From Microvirga aerophila (GTDB lineage: Bacteria > Pseudomonadota > Alphaproteobacteria > Rhizobiales > Beijerinckiaceae), in NCBI RefSeq assembly GCF_003332305.1, contig NZ_QOIO01000055.1, positions 1-38,238 of the forward strand: a stretch of DNA of 38,238 bases, read 5' to 3'. Of the stretch, positions 16,814 through 23,368 are shown one piece after another. Within the stretch, counting starts at the first letter, position 1; each line of letters starts with the position of its first letter. Under the pieces are notes generated by a model. It was not told the DNA's origin. It did no database searches and saw only the letters and a list, made by a program, of their open reading frames with translations. The translations under genes were made by a program, and so were the position numbers.

Positions 16814-17542
16814 TCAAGGTGTCGGAGCCGGTGCGTCCTCGACTTTGTGACGCAACCAGACCATGCCGCCCTCGAGCGTTTCGCAGCCAATCAGACGCAG
16901 CGCCTGCCCGGCGCCCGGACGCTCGTCGTCAGTGCCATGGTAGTCGACGATGGTCTGGACGCCGGCTAGGCCGTCGACGGCGGGGTGGATCAGCGTGCTG
17001 AACTCATCAATCAGCCGTCGCTTCAGGAACGAGCCGTTGATCGCGCCGCCTCCCTCGAGGAGCAGCGTTTTGACGCCGAAGACCGCGGCGAGCTGCTCCA
17101 TGGCAAGGGCAAGGTCGTCGCCATTCGGGCCGGCGAAGATGTAGGAGACGCCGTCCTGGCGCAGCTCGGCCAGATAGGCATCCGACACCTGCTCGCCCAG
17201 CACGGCGACCGCGTGATCGCCTCCGACATTGTCCTTGCTATCGCCATCGACCCGGCCGGCCGGGTCGATGGCGATAGCAAGGTCCCGGCCATTGCGGTTT
17301 GCCACATGCGGCTCGCGCGCGACCTGCGGGACATCGCCCATGGGCCGCTCGCTTCCCTTGGCCATCTGGGCCATTGTCTTGCGGCCGACGATCCAGCCTT
17401 CCGCCCCGAACTGACCGGTGACCTGCTCGTAATGCCCGCGCAGCACCTCGGCCGGAATGCCCGCGGCAGGCACGGTGAAACGGCTGGGATGGAGGCGGCC
17501 ATCGATGGAGGTGATCATGTGGCAGATGATGTAGGGGCGCAT
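16814..17542 (-). CDS. RibD C-terminal-like (dihydrofolate reductase-fold) reductase
   Basis: This 242-residue protein has the dihydrofolate reductase-like fold of the RibD C-terminal family. It opens with the substrate-strand motif MRPYIICHMITSIDGRL and continues with GWIVGRKTMAQM. Near the middle it has the GPNGDDLALAMEQL region, then VKTLLLEGGGAINGSFL, which is the cofactor-binding GGG motif. Length and order match stand-alone bacterial members often labelled pyrimidine reductase-like; a true riboflavin role is not shown. The ATG at 17542 is preceded by GGAGAA at a good distance; a longer reading would add a leader without family features. Residues encoded by 17233-17282 lie in a perfect 50-bp palindrome, whose second half (GRVDGDSK) does not look like normal family sequence. 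The gene converges on the SDR gene. Confidence 0.85.
   Translation of the reverse strand: MRPYIICHMITSIDGRLHPSRFTVPAAGIPAEVLRGHYEQVTGQFGAEGWIVGRKTMAQMAKGSERPMGDVPQVAREPHVANRNGRDLAIAIDPAGRVDGDSKDNVGGDHAVAVLGEQVSDAYLAELRQDGVSYIFAGPNGDDLALAMEQLAAVFGVKTLLLEGGGAINGSFLKRRLIDEFSTLIHPAVDGLAGVQTIVDYHGTDDERPGAGQALRLIGCETLEGGMVWLRHKVEDAPAPTP
17233..17282. repeat. Perfect 50-bp palindrome inside the RibD-like gene
   Basis: Two 25-base arms meet without a spacer at GGCC|GGCC (centre between 17257 and 17258). The left arm begins CCTTGCTATCGCC and the right arm ends GGCGATAGCAAGG. On the coding strand the first half gives DLAIAIDP, which is normal for the family, and the second half gives AGRVDGDSK. The palindrome stops abruptly on both sides. 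This is the pattern expected if one arm was copied from the other. Confidence 0.9.
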
Positions 17543-17681
17543 GGATACGACTTCTCCGTTATCAACAGTCGGGAGGTTCCAGGAGCGACAGCGGCCAGAG
17601 TCCTGACCGGGTCGTATCTGCCTGTGTAAGGCGCGATGACCAGAGGCCGGAACACGCATAGGCTATGACCTGCGGGCGCCC

Positions 17682-17825
17682 GTGCGAGCATCGCATGATG
17701 ATGGATTGCTGGAGCAGGCGATCGAGGAAGCGATCAGCCGCAAGCCCACGGGATATGACTTCATCATCGACCGTCGCCACAACCGTCCGGCGGTCAGTCG
17801 TCACATGAGCATGACCGGGGGCTGA
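17682..17825 (+). other. Short coding-like stretch, possible gene remnant
   Basis: From a GTG at 17682 to a TGA at 17823 the frame reads 47 residues with a plausible protein character (LLEQAIEEAISRKPTGYD, then FIIDRRHNRPAVSRHMS). The same frame stays open upstream to a TGA near 17636, with similar character (RIGYDLRAP). There is no good ribosome site. It may be the last part of a lost gene or a small hypothetical gene; I do not recognise a family. Confidence 0.35.
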
Positions 17826-17874
17826 GCCGCAGCTCCACAATCCCTTCCGGCCTGACGCTCGGTGCCGTCCGGAT

Positions 17875-18006
17875 TCAAAACGGCATCCTGGCGACGTAGA
17901 TCGCCAGCATCAGCAGGACACAGGCTCCCAGGGTGCCGGCCAGCCATGGCGCGAGCTGGGTCCTATAGTGCTCCTCCAGGCGTCTTTGGCGCTTGCGGCG
18001 GGACAT
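17875..18006 (-). CDS. Small single-pass membrane protein, 43 residues
   Basis: A very short gene with a textbook ribosome site, GGGAGGAGG six bases before the ATG. The 43-residue product begins with a strongly basic segment (MSRRKRQRRLEEHYR). A single hydrophobic helix follows (WLAGTLGACVLLMLAIYVA, about residues 20-38), then a short tail ending RMPF. The charge pattern predicts the N-terminus inside the cell. I do not recognise a family. It is followed by a TGA in a region where no longer gene fits on either strand, and it is divergent from the nitroreductase gene. The quality of the ribosome site and the clean membrane-helix pattern make a real gene likely. Confidence 0.65.
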   Translation of the reverse strand: MSRRKRQRRLEEHYRTQLAPWLAGTLGACVLLMLAIYVARMPF

Positions 18007-18198
18007 CGTCGGCCTCCTCCCGGTGGATTGGCGCACGGTGACGTGTCGAAGCGATCATAGTCCGGTGGCAACTCCGCGACGACCCATTTCCGGAGCGTCG
18101 AATGTCGGCGGCAGTTGTGGCATCCTGGGCCTCCGCCGATCAGGTGCAGCGGCGACGTGTCGGTCGCCGACCCCACGTGATGCAGGAGTTCATGCAAG

Positions 18199-18834
18199 AT
18201 GACGACCACCGGATCGGAGACGTCCGAATTCCCTGACGCGAAGGCGGACGGACTGAGGTTGCTGCATCGCATCTGCGCAAGGCGATCGACGCCACCCCGG
18301 CATCTGGTGGCACCTGGTCCGTCCGAGGACGAGATCCGCATGATCGTGCGGGCCGCCTCCCGGGCGCCGGATCACATGAGCCTGAAGCCGTTCCGCTTCA
18401 TGGTCATCCCACCCGACCGACGCGATGCCCTGGCGGATGCGTTCGAGGCCGCCGAGCGCGAACTCAATCCCGGCATCGCGGGCGAGAAGCTCGACCGCGC
18501 CCGCGAGAAGGCTCTCCATGCGCCGGTGCTTCTGGCCGTGATCTCCCGCGTGCAGGAGAACATGGAGGTTCCCGAGATCGAGCAGCGCGCGTCCGCGGGC
18601 GCCGCCCTGGGCTACGTGGTCCTGGCCGCCGACCTTCTGGGTTACGGCGCGATGGCCGTGAGCGGCCGCAAGGTCGCGACGAAGGCGATGCACCGTGCCT
18701 TCCGTCTTGCCGACAACGAGGGGCTTCTGTGCTTCGTCGGGATCGGAATGCCCGCGAAGGTCAAAGGGCCACCGCCGGAGCCTGACCCGGAACTCCTGCG
18801 GGCCTGGCAGCCCGACGCGGGGGAGGCCGGCTGA
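18199..18834 (+). CDS. Nitroreductase family protein, YdjA-like
   Basis: This 211-residue flavoprotein matches the short nitroreductases related to E. coli YdjA. The FMN-phosphate motif RRSTPPRHLVAPGPSEDEI is near the N-terminus. RAASRAPDHMSLKPFRF is the conserved FMN loop, and SAGAALGYVVLAADLLGYGAMAVSG is the central helix pair. The tail FVGIGMPAKVKGPPPEPDPELLRAW is also typical. The protein should bind FMN as a homodimer and reduce nitro, quinone or similar compounds with NAD(P)H. The ATG is preceded by CAGGAG ten bases upstream. It converges on the MFS gene of the arsenic-type operon with only 30 bases between the two. Confidence 0.9.
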   Translation: MTTTGSETSEFPDAKADGLRLLHRICARRSTPPRHLVAPGPSEDEIRMIVRAASRAPDHMSLKPFRFMVIPPDRRDALADAFEAAERELNPGIAGEKLDRAREKALHAPVLLAVISRVQENMEVPEIEQRASAGAALGYVVLAADLLGYGAMAVSGRKVATKAMHRAFRLADNEGLLCFVGIGMPAKVKGPPPEPDPELLRAWQPDAGEAG

Positions 18835-18864
18835 TCCCGTACGGGGATTGGCCGTGCCCGTGGA

Positions 18865-20097
18865 TCACCTCCTGCGGGCAGTCACCCACAGCAGGCCGAC
18901 GAGGCATAGGTTCAGGCAGGCCAAACCGGAGAGAACGCCGAGCACCGCATCCGTGCCGCCCCGTTCGATCAGGATCGCACCGAGTGACGGGGACAATGCC
19001 TGGGCGAGCAGGCTGGGCATCGCCAGCCGCCCCATGAGCGAGGCGTACCCCTCTGATCCGAACAACGCGAGGGGGAGGGTGCCCTTGGCGATCGAGCCTA
19101 TGCCGTTTCCCGCACCGTACAGCGCCAGGGCAAGCGCCAGGATCGGGAACCCGAGGAGCAGCAGGATGATCCCGCCTGCGACCAGGGTGACGGAAGCCGC
19201 CATGGTCCAGGTCGGATGGTAGTGGCGGCCGAAGGCCATCTCCATGACGCGGGCGCTGACCTGCGACGGTCCGACGAGCGCCCCGAGGCCAACCGCCGCC
19301 GCGAGGCTGAGGCCCCGGGCCTGGAGGAAGGTGAGCAGATGCACCCCGATCATGGACGCCGTGACCGCACCGAGGGTGAGGATCGTGGCGAGCAGCGCGA
19401 ACGCGCGGATCCGCCTGGTCCCGGTCAGAGGGGGCGGTGAGGATATCCCGGGTTTCGCGCCGGCCGACCTGCCATCGCCCGAAACCGAAACGATGCCGGG
19501 CACGACGAAGGCGTGCAGCGGAAGGCATACGAGGACGTGGATCGCGGCGTAGGCCGCGCAGGCGCCGCGCCAGGCGAAGTGCTCGACGAGCCAAGCACTG
19601 AGCGGCCAGCAGACGGTGCTGGCGAAGCCGCCCCACAGGGTCAGGGTGGTGATCGCGCGCCGGGCATCCTTGCCGTACAGGCGGCCCAGCGTGGCGAAGC
19701 CCGCGTCGTAGAGGCCCGAACCCATGCCAAGGCCCATCAGGAGCCAGGCCATCAGGTAGACGGGGAGGCTGTGCGCCAGCGCGAGGGTCGCGAGGCCGGC
19801 GGCGAGCAGGATCGAACTGGCCATCAGGACCGGACGGCCGCCCTTGACATCGATGGTGCGCCCGACCCGCGGCGCGACCAGTCCGGCCGCGAGTAGTCCC
19901 ACGGACAGGCCACCCACGACCCAACCGAGCGACCATCCGGTGTCGGCGGCGATCGGCTGAGCGAGCACGGCCGGCAGGTAGAAGGACGATCCCCAGGCAA
20001 GGATCTGCGTGATCCCGAGGGCGGAGATGACCACCCTCGGACTCGGCTTCGGCATGGCGGGATCGCTTGCTAGGGGCTCACTCACGGGGTTCGACAC
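18865..20097 (-). CDS. MFS transporter, last gene of the arsenic-type operon (ArsK-like?)
   Basis: This 410-residue protein has about twelve hydrophobic segments and the MFS loop motif APRVGRTIDVKGGRPVLMAS between helices 2 and 3. The opening GITQILAWGSSFYLPAVLAQPIAADTGW is characteristic of a subgroup of alphaproteobacterial exporters. Its place directly after the ArsO-like gene, with a GTG start nine bases past that stop codon, shows it belongs to the operon and is translationally coupled. In other alphaproteobacteria an MFS protein named ArsK exports trivalent arsenicals and antimonite from ars operons; I infer a similar role here. No cysteine-rich tail is present. An ATG 15 codons in is an alternative start. 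Confidence 0.82.
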   Translation of the reverse strand: MSNPVSEPLASDPAMPKPSPRVVISALGITQILAWGSSFYLPAVLAQPIAADTGWSLGWVVGGLSVGLLAAGLVAPRVGRTIDVKGGRPVLMASSILLAAGLATLALAHSLPVYLMAWLLMGLGMGSGLYDAGFATLGRLYGKDARRAITTLTLWGGFASTVCWPLSAWLVEHFAWRGACAAYAAIHVLVCLPLHAFVVPGIVSVSGDGRSAGAKPGISSPPPLTGTRRIRAFALLATILTLGAVTASMIGVHLLTFLQARGLSLAAAVGLGALVGPSQVSARVMEMAFGRHYHPTWTMAASVTLVAGGIILLLLGFPILALALALYGAGNGIGSIAKGTLPLALFGSEGYASLMGRLAMPSLLAQALSPSLGAILIERGGTDAVLGVLSGLACLNLCLVGLLWVTARRR

Positions 20098-20106
20098 GAG
20101 CGGATC

Positions 20107-21540
20107 TCAGCAGCAGCCCGCAGGCTCCGCAATCGTCTCCGGCGGCTTCGCGGGACCACATCCGCAGCCGGACTTGCCCTCGGCCTTGGCCTCGGCATCG
20201 GCGACGCAACAGGCATCATCGACCTGTGCCGGGGCGGGACCGCCGCAGCAGCCCGAGGATGCCGGCGCGCCTTCGACGGGAAGGTTGGTCGAGCAGACGC
20301 CCGTCTCGGGCAGGACGAGGTGGACGTCGTCGGCCGCCGCGAGGTCCCCGGCGATGGCCGCGACGACGGACCGGACCTGCTCGTAGCCCGTGAGCATCAG
20401 GAAGGTGGGCGCTCGGCCGTAGCTCTTGATCCCGACCGTGTAGAAGCCCGGCTCCGGATGGGCGAGCTCACGGTGGCCGTGTGGCGGTACCGATCCGCAC
20501 GAGTGTTCGTTGGGGTCGATCAAGGGACCGAGCGCCTTCGAGCTCTCCAGCCATGGATCGAGGTCGAGCCGCAGCTCGCGGGTGAGGTTCAGGTCTGGGC
20601 GCTGCCCGGTCGACACCACGATCCGGTCGATCGGGCCGACCTCGCGGAGACCGTTCGCCGTCTCGCCTTCGACGATGACTTGATCGCCATCAGCCCTGAC
20701 GCGGACCACGGAGAACCCGGCCACCAGGGTGACCCGCGCGCCGTCGAGCAGCGCCTTGAGGGCCGACCCGAGCTCGCCGCGGGCCGGGAGCTGGTCGGCC
20801 CGGCCGCCGCCGTAGACCCGCATCAGGTTCTCGCCGCGGGTGGCCCACACGATGGACGTCGCGGGATCCCGCTCCGCCAGCCGGGCGAGATCGAGGAGGA
20901 CGTTGGCCGCCGAGTGCCCGGCACCGACGACGAGGGTCGTCCTGCCCTCATAGATGGCACGGTCGCGTCCGAGCACGTCCGGGATGCCGTAGGCGATGTT
21001 CCCTGCGTTCTCCGCCTCGCCCTCGGCGAGGATGCCGCCCGCACCCAAGGGATTCGGCGTCGTCCACGTACCGGAGGCGTCGATCACTGCCCGCGCCAGG
21101 TCACGCCGGATCGATCCGTTGCCATTGGAGACGGCGAGCACGAACAGCTTGGTCCCGCGGCCCTTGCTGAGCACCTTGTCGGCGCCCTGTCGGGTGATCG
21201 CCGTCACCTTCGCGTTGGTCTCGATCACCGCAGCCATCTCGGGCGTCTCGGCGAGCGGCTTGAGATAGGCCTCGTACAGGTCCGATCCCGTCGGCATGAC
21301 CTTCCCGGGCGGCCCCCGCCAGCCGTGGGCCTCGAGCAGGGTCCGAGCCGCCGGGTCGGTGTTGTATTCCCACGGAGAGAACAGGCGCACGTGGCCCCAA
21401 TCCTTCACGTTGGCGGCGACGGTCGAGCCCGCCTCGTAGACCTTTACGGGGAGGCCGCGGCGGATCAGGTGGGCGGCGGCGGCCAGCCCGACCGGGCCTG
21501 CGCCGATGACGGCAACGGGGAGGGCATCAGACGAGGTCAT
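20107..21540 (-). CDS. ArsO-like FAD/NAD(P)-binding monooxygenase with a cysteine-rich tail
   Basis: This 477-residue flavoprotein has the FAD motif VIGAGPVGLAAAAHL at the N-terminus (about residues 11-25) and a second dinucleotide motif, VVGAGHSAANVLLDL, near the middle. It is built like the flavin-binding monooxygenases (ArsO type) found in arsenic operons. The C-terminus is striking: nine cysteines in the last 62 residues, at 416, 431, 432, 444, 445, 459, 461, 476 and 477, arranged as SGCCGG, ACCVA, GCGCG and a terminal CC. Such a tail could bind trivalent arsenic or another soft metal ion. The gene follows the DUF1127 gene by 15 bases and is followed nine bases later by the MFS gene. The chemistry (oxidation of an arsenical, or reduction of a quinone or thiol) is not determined by the sequence. 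Confidence 0.82.
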   Translation of the reverse strand: MTSSDALPVAVIGAGPVGLAAAAHLIRRGLPVKVYEAGSTVAANVKDWGHVRLFSPWEYNTDPAARTLLEAHGWRGPPGKVMPTGSDLYEAYLKPLAETPEMAAVIETNAKVTAITRQGADKVLSKGRGTKLFVLAVSNGNGSIRRDLARAVIDASGTWTTPNPLGAGGILAEGEAENAGNIAYGIPDVLGRDRAIYEGRTTLVVGAGHSAANVLLDLARLAERDPATSIVWATRGENLMRVYGGGRADQLPARGELGSALKALLDGARVTLVAGFSVVRVRADGDQVIVEGETANGLREVGPIDRIVVSTGQRPDLNLTRELRLDLDPWLESSKALGPLIDPNEHSCGSVPPHGHRELAHPEPGFYTVGIKSYGRAPTFLMLTGYEQVRSVVAAIAGDLAAADDVHLVLPETGVCSTNLPVEGAPASSGCCGGPAPAQVDDACCVADAEAKAEGKSGCGCGPAKPPETIAEPAGCC

Positions 21541-21555
21541 GGGAATTCTCCTCGG

Positions 21556-21810
21556 TCAGCAGCAGGAGGCGGGGCGGGGCGCGAAGCCGTCGCGCACGCG
21601 CTCGACGAAGGCGCGTCCATGACAGCAGAGAATCTTGAGCCTCCGCGATGGATCGCGGTGGCGGGGCTGGGCCAGGACGGCGAGGACGTCCGCCCGCTCG
21701 AGGCCGATGTCACGCAGGAGATGGTCGTCCAGTTCACTGAGGGCGGCGACGTGCCGACGGTTCCGGGCCGCACGGGCGAGGTGGAGGAGAGTCGGGAGGA
21801 AGCCTGGCAT
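21556..21810 (-). CDS. DUF1127 protein with C-terminal cysteine pairs
   Basis: This 84-residue protein carries the DUF1127 core, RHVAALSELDDHLLRDIGLERADV (about residues 19-42), after a short basic amphipathic segment. Unlike most small DUF1127 proteins, it has a C-terminal extension of about 40 residues with Cys62-Cys63 (LCCHG) and a final Cys83-Cys84. The ATG has an excellent ribosome site, AAGGAGAG, about six bases upstream. DUF1127 proteins are thought to act as small RNA- or protein-binding regulators in alphaproteobacteria. Its position between arsR and the flavoprotein, and its cysteine pairs, suggest a role in sensing or handling arsenic or another thiol-reactive metal. This is inference. 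Confidence 0.8.
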   Translation of the reverse strand: MPGFLPTLLHLARAARNRRHVAALSELDDHLLRDIGLERADVLAVLAQPRHRDPSRRLKILCCHGRAFVERVRDGFAPRPASCC

Positions 21811-21825
21811 CTGTCTCTCCTTTTC

Positions 21826-21849
21826 ATATTTCCGGTAGTATGGAAATAT
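21826..21849. promoter_or_regulatory. Dyad between arsR and the DUF1127 gene, candidate ArsR operator
   Basis: ATATTTCC and GGAAATAT form perfect 8-base arms around an 8-base centre. The dyad lies after the arsR stop codon and just before the ribosome site of the DUF1127 gene. The same half-site GGAAATA recurs directly before the arsR start codon (22182-22188) and as TATTTCC at 22221-22227. ArsR-family operators are AT-rich dyads of about this size, so this is a reasonable second operator and implies a separate promoter or attenuation for the downstream genes. Confidence 0.55.
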
Positions 21850-21863
21850 CGGGCAAAAATAAA

Positions 21864-22181
21864 TCAGGCGGCGTTCTCCGCCCGGGTTCCGCATCCGGCG
21901 TCGGCGCAGCACTCGTCGGCCAGGTAGCCGATGAGGCCGTTCATCGCCGGGTAGCTGGCCCGGCAGATCAGGGTCGTGGCCTGCCGCTCCTGCGTCACCA
22001 GCCCGGTCAGCAGGAGCCGCTGGAGGTGATGCGAGAGCGTCGACGGCGGAATGCCGAGGCGCTCCTGGATCTGCCCGACGGGCAGGCCGGCCTCTCCGGC
22101 CCGCACCAGCGTTCGGTAGACCTGGAGCCGGGTGGTGTTCCCGAGCGCTTCGAGCTGTTTGGCGGCTTGTTCGACGTTCAT
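21864..22181 (-). CDS. ArsR/SmtB-family metalloregulator
   Basis: This 105-residue repressor is made of the winged helix-turn-helix domain of the ArsR family: ALGNTTRLQVYRTLVRAGEAGLPVGQIQERLGIPPSTLSHHLQRLLLTGLVTQERQATTLICRA. The usual ELCVCDL metal motif of type 1 ArsR in the recognition helix region is absent. Instead the C-terminus carries ECCADAGC (Cys91, Cys92, Cys97), closely like the Cys95-Cys96-Cys102 arrangement of Acidithiobacillus ferrooxidans ArsR, which binds As(III). Cys73 is a further candidate ligand. It should release DNA when As(III) or Sb(III) binds. It heads the leftward operon. There is no ribosome site before its ATG, consistent with a leaderless transcript. Confidence 0.9.
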   Translation of the reverse strand: MNVEQAAKQLEALGNTTRLQVYRTLVRAGEAGLPVGQIQERLGIPPSTLSHHLQRLLLTGLVTQERQATTLICRASYPAMNGLIGYLADECCADAGCGTRAENAA

Positions 22182-22187
22182 GGAAAT

Positions 22188-22216
22188 AAGATGAACTCAC
22201 CGAAATGCAGCGTCAA
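22188..22216 (-). promoter_or_regulatory. Possible sigma-70 promoter giving a leaderless arsR transcript
   Basis: On the leftward strand TTGACG (22216-22211) is followed after 17 bases by CATCTT (22193-22188). The -35 is close to consensus and the -10 is weak (three of six). Transcription would start about seven bases later, which is the arsR ATG itself. GGAAATA (22188-22182) overlaps this start region and could be bound by ArsR. Confidence 0.4.
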
Positions 22217-22275
22217 GCAGTATTTCCAGGCTTATCGAATTATGCCCCAACCGAAGGGTTTCTGCCGCCACGCTG

Positions 22276-22301
22276 AAACCCGTCGCCGGATCGGCGGTTC
22301 C
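22276..22301 (-). promoter_or_regulatory. Possible EcfG-type general-stress promoter facing arsR
   Basis: The leftward strand reads GGAAC (22301-22297), then 17 bases, then GTTT (22279-22276). Promoters of the alphaproteobacterial general stress sigma factor EcfG have GGAAC and a GTT element separated by 16 or 17 bases. It would transcribe toward arsR, 95 bases upstream of its start. It lies within the regulatory gap shared with the NepR-like gene. Confidence 0.3.
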
Positions 22302-22380
22302 TCTTCCTAACGTATGTTAACCCGAACGGCTGAAGCCGCCGCGACGGGCATACGGGACGAGTGCCCAAGGAGAGTGCCGA

Positions 22381-22577
22381 TGCCCCACGACGCCTCAGGC
22401 GACGTGCGCCTGCCCCATGTCAACGACGTTCATCCGGATGTCGCCACCTTCATGATCGCACGGGCCTTCGCGGAGACCTACAGGGACGTGCTTGACGCGC
22501 CGATCCCAGACGTACTCGTCGCCATCCTGCGGCAGATGGAAACCTTGGAGGCCGATCATGGACACCCTGCATACTGA
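22381..22577 (+). CDS. NepR-like anti-sigma factor
   Basis: The 65-residue protein begins at an ATG preceded by AAGGAGAG at ideal distance; an earlier ATG at 22314 has no ribosome site. The C-terminal half, IARAFAETYRDVLDAPIPDVLVAILRQMETLEAD, follows the NepR pattern (two helices joined by a linker containing a conserved IPD/VPD). NepR binds and blocks the sigma factor EcfG and is removed by phosphorylated PhyR under stress. Neither ecfG nor phyR is nearby; instead two single-domain receivers follow. The stop codon overlaps the next gene by 20 bases, so they are co-translated. I am fairly sure of the resemblance but have not been able to align it. Confidence 0.6.
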
Positions 22578-22956
22578 GCCGCACGTCGCGCTGATCGTCG
22601 AAGACGAGCAGTATGTCCGCGAGCTTGCGGGCGCCCTGTTGGAGGAGACCGAGCTGGACGTGGTGGAGGTCGAAACCGCGGAAGCGGCCCTGGCCTACCT
22701 CAAGGAGCAGGGAGGCGAGGTCGCGATGATGTTTGTGGATGTCCGGCTGCCCGGGGAGATGGACGGGGTCCAGCTCGCCAAGGCGGCATGCACCCTCTGG
22801 CCCACGATGCGCATCGTGCTGACGTCAGGCGATCCCGACGCGGCATCCGACGACTTGCCGGACTGCGTCACCTTCATGCCGAAGCCGTGGCGGGGCCTGG
22901 ATTTGCTGGTTCAGGCGGAGAGAGCGATCCGTGACCCGCAGCCCCCGGTGACGTGA
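22558..22956 (+). CDS. Single-domain response regulator (first of two)
   Basis: This 132-residue protein is a lone receiver domain. The acidic pair is in ALIVEDEQYVREL, the phosphoacceptor Asp is in MMFVDVRLPGEMDG, the switch Thr/Ser in IVLTSGDPDA, and the conserved Lys in FMPKPW. There is no output domain, so it must act by protein contact, for example in a phosphorelay or by competing for a kinase. GGAGG lies six bases before the ATG, inside the NepR-like gene. No histidine kinase is encoded in the window. Confidence 0.9.
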   Translation: MDTLHTEPHVALIVEDEQYVRELAGALLEETELDVVEVETAEAALAYLKEQGGEVAMMFVDVRLPGEMDGVQLAKAACTLWPTMRIVLTSGDPDAASDDLPDCVTFMPKPWRGLDLLVQAERAIRDPQPPVT

Positions 22957-22957
22957 C

Positions 22958-23350
22958 ATGGGACGGGCCGAAAACGATGATCCTCCCGTCGTCCTGTTGG
23001 TGGAGGACGAGCCACTCGTGCGCATGACGGCCGCCGACGAGCTCGAGGAGGCCGGATTCCATGTCCTGGAGGCGGCGAACGCCGATGTTGCCCTGGCGGT
23101 TCTGGAGGCGCGCTCCGATGAGGTCCAGGTCCTGTTCACGGACGTGCATATGCCCGGCTCCATGGACGGCATGGCGCTTGCCGAACAGGTCCATGGACGG
23201 TGGCCGCACGTCCGGCTGCTGATTTCCTCTGGTTACGCCCGGCCAAAGGCGGACGAAATCCCGGACGACGGCCGCTTCGTGCCGAAGCCCTACCGCGCAG
23301 CGACCATCGCCAGCCAGATCCACGAGCTGGTACGCATGGCGGAGGGGTGA
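22958..23350 (+). CDS. Single-domain response regulator (second of two)
   Basis: This second stand-alone receiver, 130 residues, begins two bases after the stop of the previous one. The acidic pair is in VLLVEDEPLVRM, the phosphoacceptor Asp in VLFTDVHMPGSMDG, the switch Ser in LLISSGYARPK and the Lys in FVPKPY. It is similar to the first, probably by old duplication, but resembles the CpdR/SdrG-like receivers with SGYA more closely. It should share a kinase with proteins of the general stress response; this is inferred from the NepR-like neighbour. Confidence 0.9.
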   Translation: MGRAENDDPPVVLLVEDEPLVRMTAADELEEAGFHVLEAANADVALAVLEARSDEVQVLFTDVHMPGSMDGMALAEQVHGRWPHVRLLISSGYARPKADEIPDDGRFVPKPYRAATIASQIHELVRMAEG

Positions 23351-23368
23351 GGGCGGTCTGACGTTATC

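Noticed and set aside
17562..17840. A 92-residue leftward frame
   Set aside because: No ribosome site or family pattern, and it overlaps both the RibD-like start region and a more protein-like frame on the other strand.
18055..18123. A 22-residue leftward frame (MPQLPPTFDAPEMG...) with GGAGG before its ATG
   Set aside because: Too short and without features; the following 43-residue frame has a better ribosome site and a membrane helix.
20320..21927. A 535-residue open frame on the plus strand opposite the flavoprotein, DUF1127 and arsR genes
   Set aside because: Its translation is low-complexity and rich in Arg, Gly, Asp and His with no family motif; it is the antisense shadow expected in GC-rich DNA.
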